Shown in pieces: positions 9,423 through 16,957 of a stretch of 64,000 nucleotides of DNA. Where the stretch lies: NCBI RefSeq assembly GCF_001597735.1, contig NZ_LUTS01000007.1, positions 1 to 64,000 of the forward strand, given 5' to 3'. Below the pieces are notes generated by a model. That model made no database searches and had not been told where the DNA came from. It saw only the letters and a list, made by a program, of their open reading frames with translations. Source of the DNA: Neptuniibacter pectenicola. Lineage in GTDB: Bacteria; Pseudomonadota; Gammaproteobacteria; Pseudomonadales; Balneatricaceae. Position 1 is the stretch's first letter; each line of letters begins with the position of its first letter. The translations under genes were made by a program, and so were the position numbers.

Positions 9423-9791
9423 ATGGCGAAGAATCATCTTTCTGAAAAGTTGCAGAAAAAGATAGATAAAGAAAAGGTCTTGGTTAAAGAGAATAATATT
9501 CGTTTTACCGTTACTCATCTTAGCCCTAAAGGCAAAGTGCTAGGCCGTGAATGGTATAAAGGTTTCATCGCGGTCACTGATAAGCGTTTAGTGCTGGTTT
9601 CAAATAGTGTGAAGTTTCTTAACCTAAAAGGCGGTGATGACCGCTTCTCGGCGGCGAAATTTATTGAAGATAATGTCGCATGCTTAGAGGTTGAGTATTT
9701 TAAAGAGACCCATAGCCACCGTAGTGTTGAGTTCCACATCTATACCGATAAAGTTGATAAGTTTTTAAAACAGATCGAAAAGCTCGCGTGA
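9423..9791 (+). CDS. Unknown 122-residue basic protein, possibly PH-like
   Basis: I do not recognise a family. The protein has no signal peptide or membrane helix. It starts with a basic helix (KLQKKIDKEKVLVKE), then alternating beta-like segments including FIAVTDKRLVLVSNSVKFLNL, a pattern reminiscent of bacterial PH-like domains, and ends in a charged helix. It has its own upstream region of about 200 bases after hda and is followed by a strong terminator, so it is probably a single-gene transcript. The ATG at 9423 has a GGGGGCTGT stretch just upstream. Confidence 0.65.
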   Translation: MAKNHLSEKLQKKIDKEKVLVKENNIRFTVTHLSPKGKVLGREWYKGFIAVTDKRLVLVSNSVKFLNLKGGDDRFSAAKFIEDNVACLEVEYFKETHSHRSVEFHIYTDKVDKFLKQIEKLA

Positions 9792-9798
9792 TGTTCCT

Positions 9799-9828
9799 CT
9801 AGGCAGGCCATGCCTGCCTAGATTTTTG
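9799..9828 (+). terminator. Rho-independent terminator
   Basis: A perfect 10-bp GC-rich stem (CTAGGCAGGC / GCCTGCCTAG) with a CAT loop is followed by ATTTTTG. It begins eight bases after the stop of the unknown 122-residue gene and should end that transcript before the pseudouridine synthase gene. Confidence 0.9.
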
Positions 9829-9896
9829 TTGTCCGCTCAGTTAACTTGCTTCCCTCCTTGATATCTCTACCTAACTCCCGCATTATTCCGCTTTTT

Positions 9897-10592
9897 ATGG
9901 GGCTTAATGTGTACCAGATAATTGATCAAACAGAAGATTTTCTTGTGATTAATAAATCTCAGGGTATTAGTGTCCATAAAGACCAGAACGAAACCGGCTT
10001 AACTATGCAGTTGAAAGATGACCTCAAGCTAGAGGCCCTGTTTCTGGTGCACCGTTTGGATAAAGTCACATCGGGTATTTTGGTATTTGCTAAGCATGCG
10101 CAAGCGGCTTCGATCCTTTCGGCGCAATTTAGAGAGCGCCAAGTGACTAAATATTATTTGGCTATCTCCGCGAGGAAGCCCCGTAGAAAGCAGGGGGCGA
10201 TTGTTGGTGATATGGCCAAAGCGAGACGGGGAAGTTGGAAGCTATTAAGCAGTAAAGAAAATCCGGCTAAAACCCAATTCTTTAGCACCTCATTAATGCC
10301 AGGTTTTCGTTTGTTTATTATTAAACCCTGTACGGGGAAAACGCATCAGATTCGTGTGGCGTTAAAAAGTGAAGGCGCACCGATTCTGGGGGATCAGCTG
10401 TATGGTGGCGTAGCCTCTGATCGTGTCTATCTACACGCGTTTGGGTTAGGTTTTAGCTACGATGATCAGCAGTATCATTATCAATGTTTACCTGATGAAG
10501 GTGAGCTATTTGGTGATGACTTTAAACGCGTGATGAACGATTTTTGTGGCTGTCCAGCAGACTTGAAATGGCCCAATATAACCAATAATTGA
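9897..10592 (+). CDS. RluA-family RNA pseudouridine synthase (TIGR01621-like)
   Basis: Predicted to isomerise uridine to pseudouridine in an RNA. The catalytic motif is HRLDKVTSGILVFAKH with the essential Asp, and the C-terminal KPCTGKTHQIRVALKSEGAPILGDQLYGG block is also typical of the RluA superfamily. It is short (about 231 residues) and lacks an S4 domain, as in the TIGR01621 subgroup whose target is not established. Start choice is uncertain: ATG 9897 or GTG 9909 (with GGGG just upstream) are better than a TTG at 9846 that would add 17 residues. Confidence 0.85.
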   Translation: MGLNVYQIIDQTEDFLVINKSQGISVHKDQNETGLTMQLKDDLKLEALFLVHRLDKVTSGILVFAKHAQAASILSAQFRERQVTKYYLAISARKPRRKQGAIVGDMAKARRGSWKLLSSKENPAKTQFFSTSLMPGFRLFIIKPCTGKTHQIRVALKSEGAPILGDQLYGGVASDRVYLHAFGLGFSYDDQQYHYQCLPDEGELFGDDFKRVMNDFCGCPADLKWPNITNN

Positions 10593-10603
10593 AGGTAAAA
10601 AAG

Positions 10604-10822
10604 ATGAGTGATAGCGAACGTATTGAACGTGACTTTAATCTTCGTGATGAAGACGAAAGAAAAGCCTTTTTAGAAGAGACTTGGTGTGATAACTGCCAAG
10701 AGGTCAATTTAGGCATGAAAAATCCAGAAGAGTATGAGCAGAACGGTATTATCTTTGTCGAAGGTAAATGCTGTAAATGTGGGAATACTATTCTTACTGA
10801 GATCACGGACGAAGAGTTTTAA
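10604..10822 (+). CDS. Small zinc-ribbon-like protein of unknown function
   Basis: A 72-residue acidic protein with two cysteine pairs, CDNC and CCKCGN, about 28 residues apart, which fits a zinc ribbon. Nothing more specific is recognised. The ATG at 10604 is preferred to a TTG at 10589 because GAAGGT lies at a good distance before it. It begins 11 bases after the pseudouridine synthase stop and is followed 57 bases later by tcdA, so the three may form one transcript concerned with RNA modification; that link rests on position only. Confidence 0.7.
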   Translation: MSDSERIERDFNLRDEDERKAFLEETWCDNCQEVNLGMKNPEEYEQNGIIFVEGKCCKCGNTILTEITDEEF

Positions 10823-10879
10823 ATTTACGTCTTATCTTATGGGTTATATCCATGGTTAACGCAGATCGGGGAAAGGTTG

Positions 10880-11671
10880 TTGTCCAGCGATTTTGAAAAT
10901 AGATTTGGTGGTACACGTCGGCTCTATGGCACTGATGTGGTTGATATGTTCAACCGAGCACATGTGTGTGTCATTGGTATTGGCGGCGTTGGCTCGTGGG
11001 TGGCGGAAGCGCTTGCACGTACTGCGATTGGAACCATAACGCTTATCGACTTGGATGATATCTGCATTACGAATGTTAATCGTCAAATACATGCGTTAGA
11101 TGGCAATATAGGTCGCTCTAAAGTTGAGGCAATGGCTGAACGGATAAAGCAGATTAATCCCGCGTGTCAGGTGCACGAGATTGATGACTTTATCACGCTT
11201 GAAAATATACCTGAGCTGATTACCAGCGAATTTGATTATGTTATTGATGCGATCGATAGCGTAAAAGAAAAAGCGGCGTTGATCTCCCATTGTAGCTATC
11301 GAAAAATCCCTATCATTACTGTAGGTGGTGCTGGGGGGCAAACGGATCCGACAAAGATTGAGATCTGTGATCTATCTAAAACAAGCCATGACCCTTTGGC
11401 GGCTAAGGTACGTTCTCTGCTACGTCGGCACTATCAGTTTAGTAAAAGCGGTCGGCGCTTTTCAGTGGATTGTGTTTTTTCCACGGAACAGTTGGTTTAT
11501 CCGCAACCGGATGGGTCAGTTTGTGGGCAAAAAAGTATCAGTGATGGAAGTACGCGGCTAGATTGTTCTAGTGGTTTTGGTGCATCAACCTGTGTGACGG
11601 CAAGCTTTGGTTTTGCAGCGGTGGCCCGTGTATTGGAAAAAATGAAAAAGCGGTGGGAAAGGGCGCAGTGA
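10880..11671 (+). CDS. tcdA: tRNA threonylcarbamoyladenosine dehydratase
   Basis: TcdA (CsdL) is an E1-like ATP-dependent enzyme that cyclises t6A to ct6A at position 37 of tRNAs reading ANN codons. The protein is about 263 residues with the nucleotide-binding motif VIGIGGVGSWVAEALARTAIG, LIDLDDICITNVNRQ, and the family segments DAIDSVKEKAALI and GGAGGQTDPTKI. No ATG is available at the N-terminus; the start is one of two adjacent TTG codons (10877 or 10880) just after the GGGGAAAGG ribosome-binding stretch, and 10880 has the better spacing. Upstream neighbours include a pseudouridine synthase, another RNA-modifying enzyme. Confidence 0.93.
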   Translation: MSSDFENRFGGTRRLYGTDVVDMFNRAHVCVIGIGGVGSWVAEALARTAIGTITLIDLDDICITNVNRQIHALDGNIGRSKVEAMAERIKQINPACQVHEIDDFITLENIPELITSEFDYVIDAIDSVKEKAALISHCSYRKIPIITVGGAGGQTDPTKIEICDLSKTSHDPLAAKVRSLLRRHYQFSKSGRRFSVDCVFSTEQLVYPQPDGSVCGQKSISDGSTRLDCSSGFGASTCVTASFGFAAVARVLEKMKKRWERAQ

Positions 11672-11739
11672 TGTTGCGTTTAATGGGGCTGTGGCAGCGG
11701 CTACCATCTAAGGTATACAGAAAAAAATAGCTTATGTTA

Positions 11740-11763
11740 AAAAAATCCCCTCATATAGAGGGG
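11740..11763 (-). terminator. Terminator downstream of pheA on the minus strand
   Basis: On the minus strand, CCCCTC-TATAT-GAGGGG is followed by a run of seven T. It lies about 220 bases beyond the pheA stop, unusually far for a simple pheA terminator, which is one reason to suspect a separate RNA between them. Confidence 0.75.
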
Positions 11764-11858
11764 AAAAATGCGTTTACTCATAGCCTAGCCAGAGTGTAAG
11801 ACGGGATGCAGCTGAGCCGAGCAGTACTCATAGAGTAGATGATGCTTGGGCTTCAGGC
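11740..11858 (-). ncRNA. Candidate small RNA in the tcdA-pheA gap (minus strand)
   Basis: The gap 11672-11980 has no convincing gene. Reading the minus strand, it holds a sigma-70-like promoter (11893-11865), about 100 bases relatively rich in G+C with short self-complementary pieces, and then a hairpin with a T-run typical of a terminator. The nine-base word TACTCATAG (plus strand) occurs twice, at 11775-11783 and 11825-11833. This fits an independent RNA of about 120 nucleotides, but it could also be just the trailer of pheA. No known RNA family is recognised, including 6S, RsmY/Z and Spot 42. Confidence 0.35.
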
Positions 11859-11864
11859 ACAGGG

Positions 11865-11893
11865 CTATTATGTAATAGGTTTGTGCGCCGCAA
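11865..11893 (-). promoter_or_regulatory. Possible sigma-70 promoter for the candidate small RNA
   Basis: On the minus strand TTGCGG (11893-11888) and TAATAG (11870-11865) are separated by 17 bases, with an expected start near 11858. Both hexamers are imperfect, so this is only a candidate. Confidence 0.3.
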
Positions 11894-11980
11894 CATAAAA
11901 CTTTTGGCGCGATTTTTCACGTAATACGGCTACTATAGTGTTAATCATATTGCCTATAGCGGTGCGATGAACCCCACATA

Positions 11981-12847
11981 TTACTCGATAATTTGATCGC
12001 CACGTAAGCGGAACGGGTGCCAGGGGTAGGTGCCCATGATGCGAACTTCTTTTGCAAAAAAGTCGAGCTCTTGAAGCGCATACTTCATTGACCGCTCATC
12101 AGGGTGGCCTTCAACGTCAAGATGAAAGCTCGTGGCGGTCATCGTATCTGACGCCATATAACTTTCTAGCTTTAACATGTTTACACCGTTGGTTGAGAAC
12201 CCGCCTAGCGCTTTATATAGCGCCGCTGGTATATTTCGCACGGTGAACATAATTGATGTCATAAACCGCACATCCGCTTTTAATTCCGGCATATGGCTGT
12301 CTCGCGCCAGAATCATAAAACGGGTGGTGTTGCCTGACTTATCTTGAAAGTTATCACGTAGGATCTTAAGGTCATACAGTTCAGCCGCCAGACTTGATGC
12401 AATTGCTGCAAGCCCTTTACTCGGGTTCTCGCTTAGCTCCGCTGCGGCACCGGCGGTGTCAAGGCTGGCAATTGGCTCAATCCCTAATTCCTCGATATTT
12501 CCATAGCATTGTGCGAGCGCTTGAGGGTGTGAGGCTACCGCTTTAATTTCACTCAGTTGACTGCCTTTCGGTGCAAGTAAACAGTGGTTTACGGGCTCGA
12601 AGTGTTCACCAACAATATGGAGTTTGGTTTTTGGCATTAAGCGATAAATCTCTTCCACTCGACCTGCGGTAGAGTTTTCCAGTGGGATCATTGCAAAACG
12701 CGCTTTTCCGCTATCCACCATAAACATAGCATCGGCAAAGGTATGACAGGCTTGTGCTTGTAGTTCAGGGTAGGCCTGACGGCAGGATAGGTGGGAATAA
12801 GCTCCCGGTACACCTTGATAGGCGATTATTGCTGGTAGATCGGTCAT
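11981..12847 (-). CDS. pheA: Prephenate dehydratase (monofunctional)
   Basis: Converts prephenate to phenylpyruvate in phenylalanine synthesis. The 288-residue protein has the two-lobed dehydratase domain (about 5-185) starting IAYQGVPGAYSH and containing GNTTRFMIL with the catalytic Thr-Arg-Phe, and a C-terminal ACT domain (about 200-280). There is no chorismate mutase domain, unlike the bifunctional P-protein of enterics and pseudomonads. In the ACT domain the usual ESRP effector motif reads ESYM within GVNMLKLESYMAS, a variant I associate with alphaproteobacterial-type enzymes; feedback control by phenylalanine may differ. It stands alone on the minus strand. Confidence 0.92.
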   Translation of the reverse strand: MTDLPAIIAYQGVPGAYSHLSCRQAYPELQAQACHTFADAMFMVDSGKARFAMIPLENSTAGRVEEIYRLMPKTKLHIVGEHFEPVNHCLLAPKGSQLSEIKAVASHPQALAQCYGNIEELGIEPIASLDTAGAAAELSENPSKGLAAIASSLAAELYDLKILRDNFQDKSGNTTRFMILARDSHMPELKADVRFMTSIMFTVRNIPAALYKALGGFSTNGVNMLKLESYMASDTMTATSFHLDVEGHPDERSMKYALQELDFFAKEVRIMGTYPWHPFRLRGDQIIE

Positions 12848-13054
12848 AGTATTTAATCTATTAATGCAAAACGAGGGGGGTATTATTACACAGAGATAAA
12901 CTCTCTGTTACTGTTCAAGCGAGTTTAATTTTTTGTATAGGCGTCTTCGGCCAGACGGATAATACAACCGGATCGTTTCTTTTCATTTATTATGTAGGTT
13001 TACTGCATGGGTGTTGGGCCACGCGCAGCGATGAACCCATAACTGATATTTTTT

Positions 13055-15160
13055 ATGAGTACCTTGTTGATTATGCATCGCTTATTAATGGCGCTAGTTT
13101 TTCTAGTTTTTACCCTGCTGTTTACATGGCAAGTGGTTAATATTACCCGTGATCTGACGCTACAACGTTTACATCAACAGGGCTCCGATGAGCTGCTAAA
13201 GGTGATTACTGAATTGAGATCGGCTCTAGGTCAGTATCGCTATCTCCCTTTTTTGATTTCGCAAAATGTCAGTGTTAAAGAGCTATTGGCATTCTCTAAA
13301 TCAGAGAAGAGTGCTGAAGTGAGTTTGTACCTTGAGCAGACAAACCTTGTTGCAGGCTCCTCTTCGCTCTTTTTGTTAAATACGGAGGGACGGGCGTTAG
13401 CCTACAGCCATTGGCGAGATGAAGATGATTTTTTTCAGCGCTCCCATAACGACCAAGCTTATTTTCAACAGGCTCAAAGTGGACACCGAGGTCGGCAGTT
13501 TAGTTTAAATGTCGCGACTAAGCGGCCAGCCTATTTTTTATCCTCTCCTATTTATGATGGCACGCGCTTTATTGGCGCGGCGGTGGTTAGGATAGAGTTG
13601 CAAAACTTGGTTAAAAAATTGCGTTCAGTTGAAACCGTGTTGATCGCAGACAATAAAGGCACACTGTTTTTCTCGACGGGCTCATTTCAGCGCTTTGAAA
13701 ATCTGCAAGCGCAAGCGCGGGTATCCTCCCATGATTTGAGTAACGGTGTGACAACGGCACTTTGGGAGAAGGATAACCATCACTGGTTGGCTCGTTCCGT
13801 TTCACTGGATGACCTTGCGTGGGAAGTAACGGTACTGAATGACACGGATGTGGTGAATAAAAATGTGCGTAACGCCACCTTATTCTCATTTGGTGGTTGT
13901 ATCGCGTTTGGTTTGTTGATGTTGTTGTTTCGAGAACGGCAGCTGAAATTACGTTCGCAGAATGAGACGCGACAGGCGCTTGCACGTAATGAGGCGCAGC
14001 AAAAAGCGATCATCAATCATGCACAGGTTGGCCTGTTACTCATTGATAGCCAAGGCCTTATTCGTTTTGCTAATAAAATGGCATTGCAGCAGTTTGCGGT
14101 ATTGATGAAACTGATCCTCAACCGTCCTATTGCTGAGTTAGTCGTGGCGGAAGGTGACCCCTTAGTTAATCGGTTGTTGACGAGCCTGGATTGGGACGCA
14201 TTTTCGCCTTTAATCGGCTATGAGTCCGTTGGTGTCAGAGGGGATGGTACTGAGTTTCCATTAATGATTTCAGTGCGAAAAATGCTGCCGGAAATCTCGC
14301 CTACCTTGAAAGAGCTTGCGCTTGAAAAAGATGAATCACGCCAATTTCTAGTAACGGTCATCGATATCTCCCGCCGTAAGGGGCTCGAGATGGAGTTAAA
14401 ACGGGCAAATAACTCGTTAGAAACCAAAGTGGAAGAGCGGACGAAAGCGCTGAGTGAAGCGCAAAATGAATTGATTCAAGCAGGAAAAATGGCGGCCTTA
14501 GGGCGCATGTCAACGGCTGTTGTTCATGAGCTAAACCAACCGCTAACGGCGATTAGAAATTATGTGGCGATCTGTAAACAGTTGCTAAATAAACCTGAGA
14601 TGCTGACGGAAAATCTTACGGAAATCGACCTATTAACGCAGCATATGGCTCAAATTACGTCACAGTTAAAGACCTATGCCTACAAAAAACCAGAGGATAA
14701 ACAGCCCGTATCTATTCAGATGGTGATTGAGCATTCGTTGCTCCTGTTTAAAAAGCGAATTGCGGATGAACAGGTTGAATTGACAACGCGGTTACCAGAG
14801 AAAGTGTTATATGTGCTGGGTGATAATGCTCGTTTAGAGCAGGTGATGGTCAATCTGATTAATAATGGGTTAGATGCGATGCGCGCCCAGTCGCCTCGTC
14901 AATTGAGTATAGAGGTGGTCTGTAAGGAAAAGGTACTTATTACGATCAGCGACTCCGGTACGGGTATCGCAGAGGAGCTATTGGACAGTTTGTTTGATCC
15001 GTTTGTCACGTCTAAAAAAATTGGCGATGGTCTAGGGTTAGGGTTGGCGATTGTTAAATCGATTATTCGTGATTTAGAGGGTGATATAGTGGTTGGCCAG
15101 TGTCAGTTAGGTGGGGCGTCTTTTACGGTGATACTGCCTCTTTTCTCGGAAGAGCATTAA
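13055..15160 (+). CDS. dctB: DctB-type membrane sensor histidine kinase
   Basis: A 701-residue kinase with a membrane helix at about 8-26, a periplasmic double-Cache sensor (about 30-265), a second helix at about 274-292, a PAS-like segment (about 305-450), a short coiled coil, and the kinase core. The phosphoacceptor is His491 in VVHELNQPLTAIRNY, the signature of the DctB/HPK4 group, and the ATP-binding lid shows EQVMVNLINNGLDAM, DSGTGI and GLGLGLAIVKSI. DctB kinases sense C4-dicarboxylates. Here the gene is followed seven bases later by a DctD-type regulator and then by a TAXI-TRAP transporter and an L-2-hydroxyglutarate oxidase, so the ligand may be a C5 acid instead. The ligand assignment is inference. 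Confidence 0.85.
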   Translation: MSTLLIMHRLLMALVFLVFTLLFTWQVVNITRDLTLQRLHQQGSDELLKVITELRSALGQYRYLPFLISQNVSVKELLAFSKSEKSAEVSLYLEQTNLVAGSSSLFLLNTEGRALAYSHWRDEDDFFQRSHNDQAYFQQAQSGHRGRQFSLNVATKRPAYFLSSPIYDGTRFIGAAVVRIELQNLVKKLRSVETVLIADNKGTLFFSTGSFQRFENLQAQARVSSHDLSNGVTTALWEKDNHHWLARSVSLDDLAWEVTVLNDTDVVNKNVRNATLFSFGGCIAFGLLMLLFRERQLKLRSQNETRQALARNEAQQKAIINHAQVGLLLIDSQGLIRFANKMALQQFAVLMKLILNRPIAELVVAEGDPLVNRLLTSLDWDAFSPLIGYESVGVRGDGTEFPLMISVRKMLPEISPTLKELALEKDESRQFLVTVIDISRRKGLEMELKRANNSLETKVEERTKALSEAQNELIQAGKMAALGRMSTAVVHELNQPLTAIRNYVAICKQLLNKPEMLTENLTEIDLLTQHMAQITSQLKTYAYKKPEDKQPVSIQMVIEHSLLLFKKRIADEQVELTTRLPEKVLYVLGDNARLEQVMVNLINNGLDAMRAQSPRQLSIEVVCKEKVLITISDSGTGIAEELLDSLFDPFVTSKKIGDGLGLGLAIVKSIIRDLEGDIVVGQCQLGGASFTVILPLFSEEH

Positions 15161-15167
15161 GTAGGTT

Positions 15168-16562
15168 ATGAGTGTTATGGGTGTAAATGAAAATGATGTC
15201 AGGGGTACGGTCCTGCTCGTTGATGATGAAGCGATGGTGCGGAAATCAACTGAAAAATGGTTAGCTATGGCCGGCTTCGAAGTGATTGGTTGTGATAGTG
15301 GCGCCGAAGCACTTAAGCATATTAGCGAATCGTTTAGAGGCATTGTGGTCAGTGATGTCAAAATGCCGGAGATGACTGGGCTTGAGTTAATGGCCGCCGC
15401 GTTGTCAGAGGTGCCGGGTTTACCGATTGTGCTTGTGACAGGGCATGGGGATGTGGACATGGCGATCTCAGCTATGCGTAAAGGGGCGTATGATTTTATT
15501 GAAAAACCGTTTAACCCTGAGCGTTTAGTTGAAACGATTCAGCGCGCCTGTGAAAAGCGTCGGCTGATGTTAGATAACCTACGTTTACAGCAGCACCTCG
15601 CCAGCTCAACTGGTATTGATAAACGTTTGATCGGTATCTCACCAGTGATACAGCGGTTAAAGCAAGAGATTCTTACCTTAGCTGACCTCGATACTAATGT
15701 GATTATTTATGGTGAAACGGGCACCGGTAAAGAGTTGGTTGCACAATCGCTGCATGAATTTAGCACCCGAGGTCGAGCCCATTTTGTTCCGATTAACTGC
15801 GGTGCGATTCCTGAATCTTTGATTGAAAGTGAACTGTTCGGCCATGAAGCAGGCGCATTTACGGGCGCCACGAAACGTCGGATAGGGAAGTTTGAATATG
15901 CCAGTGGCGGCACGCTCTTTCTGGATGAAATTGAGAGTATGCCTTTGCACTTACAGATTAAACTATTGCGTGCGCTGCAAGAGGGTGTGATTGAACGCTT
16001 AGGTGGTAATGCGCCTATACCTGTGGATCTTCGCGTGATTGCCGCCGCGAAAACCGACCTTAGAGTGGATGATAATTTCCGTGAAGACCTGTTTTATCGC
16101 CTTAATGTGACTCAACTGCATATCCCACCGCTGCGTGATCGTTTGGAGGATGCGCCTTTATTATTTGAGCACTATTTAAGAATGACAGCGCAAAGCCATG
16201 AGCGTGAGCAGCGAATACTGCCGGAGCAAGATATTAGGACATTGAACAGCTATCAGTGGCCGGGTAATGTGCGGGAGCTGAAAAATGTGGCGATGAGGTA
16301 CGCATTAGATAAACGGGTTTCGGTATCGGACATTCTATTTCCAGAGGATCAGCCGATGCAGCTAAGTGAACTGAGCGGGGATATCTCTCAACCTTTAGCT
16401 ATTCAAGTTGCCGCTTTTGAGGCCGAAGTGATTAAGCGATCGTTGGCTGAGCATGGAGGCAATATTAAGTCGGTCATGGATATGTTGGACCTACCGCGTC
16501 GAACCTTAAATCAAAAGATGGCTAAATATGGCCTTCATCGTTCGGACTTTATATCCGATTAG
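15168..16562 (+). CDS. dctD: DctD-type sigma-54-dependent response regulator
   Basis: A 464-residue activator with a receiver domain (about 14-130, phosphoacceptor Asp63 in SDVKMPEMTG), an AAA+ domain (about 150-385) with Walker A GETGTGKE, the GAFTGA loop that contacts sigma-54 and the EALRALQEG-like sensor region, and a C-terminal Fis-type helix-turn-helix (GGNIKSVMDMLDLPRRTLNQ). It is translationally close to the kinase gene and should be its partner. The sigma-54 promoter at 16884-16900 and the paired dyads upstream of the transporter gene are its natural target. The gene symbol reflects the family; the regulon here is not the classical dctPQM. Confidence 0.88.
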   Translation: MSVMGVNENDVRGTVLLVDDEAMVRKSTEKWLAMAGFEVIGCDSGAEALKHISESFRGIVVSDVKMPEMTGLELMAAALSEVPGLPIVLVTGHGDVDMAISAMRKGAYDFIEKPFNPERLVETIQRACEKRRLMLDNLRLQQHLASSTGIDKRLIGISPVIQRLKQEILTLADLDTNVIIYGETGTGKELVAQSLHEFSTRGRAHFVPINCGAIPESLIESELFGHEAGAFTGATKRRIGKFEYASGGTLFLDEIESMPLHLQIKLLRALQEGVIERLGGNAPIPVDLRVIAAAKTDLRVDDNFREDLFYRLNVTQLHIPPLRDRLEDAPLLFEHYLRMTAQSHEREQRILPEQDIRTLNSYQWPGNVRELKNVAMRYALDKRVSVSDILFPEDQPMQLSELSGDISQPLAIQVAAFEAEVIKRSLAEHGGNIKSVMDMLDLPRRTLNQKMAKYGLHRSDFISD

Positions 16563-16591
16563 TGTTAGGTATTGATTTATATGTATTTTTT

Positions 16592-16614
16592 TTGATAGGC
16601 CGTTTTTTGCCTAT
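16592..16614 (+). promoter_or_regulatory. Distal DctD-type enhancer candidate (dyad copy 1)
   Basis: A 23-bp site TTGATA-GGC-N8-GCCTAT whose core is the inverted repeat ATAGGC-N8-GCCTAT. It matches the copy at 16790-16812 at 19 of 23 positions with the same arm spacing. It lies just after the dctD stop and about 300 bases before the expected sigma-54 transcription start, a normal distance for an enhancer. It could alternatively act as a weak terminator of dctD. Confidence 0.45.
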
Positions 16615-16789
16615 TATTGAGTGCAGGATCACTTTTACGACACCCCCTACCCACTGTTAGGTTTCTGAGGCCGCCATATGCTTCTTGGCTTAAGGGATCT
16701 GTGTCGATGAGCGATCAAATGATCGATTAAACGGGTGTGCCCTCGATGGTTATGCTTAATGAGCTGTTTTTTGCTTATTTTAGGGTGAA

Positions 16790-16812
16790 TTGATAAGCAA
16801 TATTTTGCCTAT
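16790..16812 (+). promoter_or_regulatory. Proximal DctD-type enhancer candidate (dyad copy 2)
   Basis: TTGATAAGC followed by AATATTTT and GCCTAT, with inverted-repeat arms ATAAGC and GCCTAT eight bases apart. The centre is about 107 bases upstream of the predicted start site, the classic enhancer position. A further half-site TTGCTTAT at 16771-16778 forms a perfect 8-bp inverted repeat with ATAAGCAA at 16793-16800. The repeated geometry suggests cooperative binding by the DctD-type regulator. Confidence 0.55.
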
Positions 16813-16883
16813 GCACTGGTTTTTCAATCAGGTTTGTTTTGTAACACTTTGAAATTTATTGTAAATATTTGTTTTTGTTAAGC

Positions 16884-16900
16884 TGGCACTATGATTGCTT
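16884..16900 (+). promoter_or_regulatory. Sigma-54 (-24/-12) promoter of the TAXI-TRAP operon
   Basis: TGGCAC-TATGA-TTGCTT is a perfect match to the sigma-54 consensus, with the invariant GG (16885-16886) and GC (16897-16898) ten bases apart. Transcription should start near 16910, giving a leader of about 50 bases before the ATG at 16958. The activator is almost certainly the sigma-54-dependent regulator encoded immediately upstream. Confidence 0.9.
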
Positions 16901-16957
16901 TCTAAATACCGTGTTACGCATTTAATAATAAAACTCCAAATGAAGAAGGGTAACAGG

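Noticed and set aside
11740-11893. 6S RNA or Rsm-type RNA identity for the minus-strand candidate
   Set aside because: It lacks the long open-bubble hairpin of 6S RNA and the repeated GGA loops of RsmY/Z.
13007-13042. An 11-codon upstream reading frame before the DctB-type gene, inside an inverted repeat ATGGGT...ACCCAT
   Set aside because: It has no clear ribosome-binding site and no regulatory codons; too short to support.
16712-16725. Palindrome CGATCA-AA-TGATCG upstream of the TAXI gene
   Set aside because: It is perfect but occurs once and does not share the arm sequence of the two matching dyads, so it was not counted as an enhancer.
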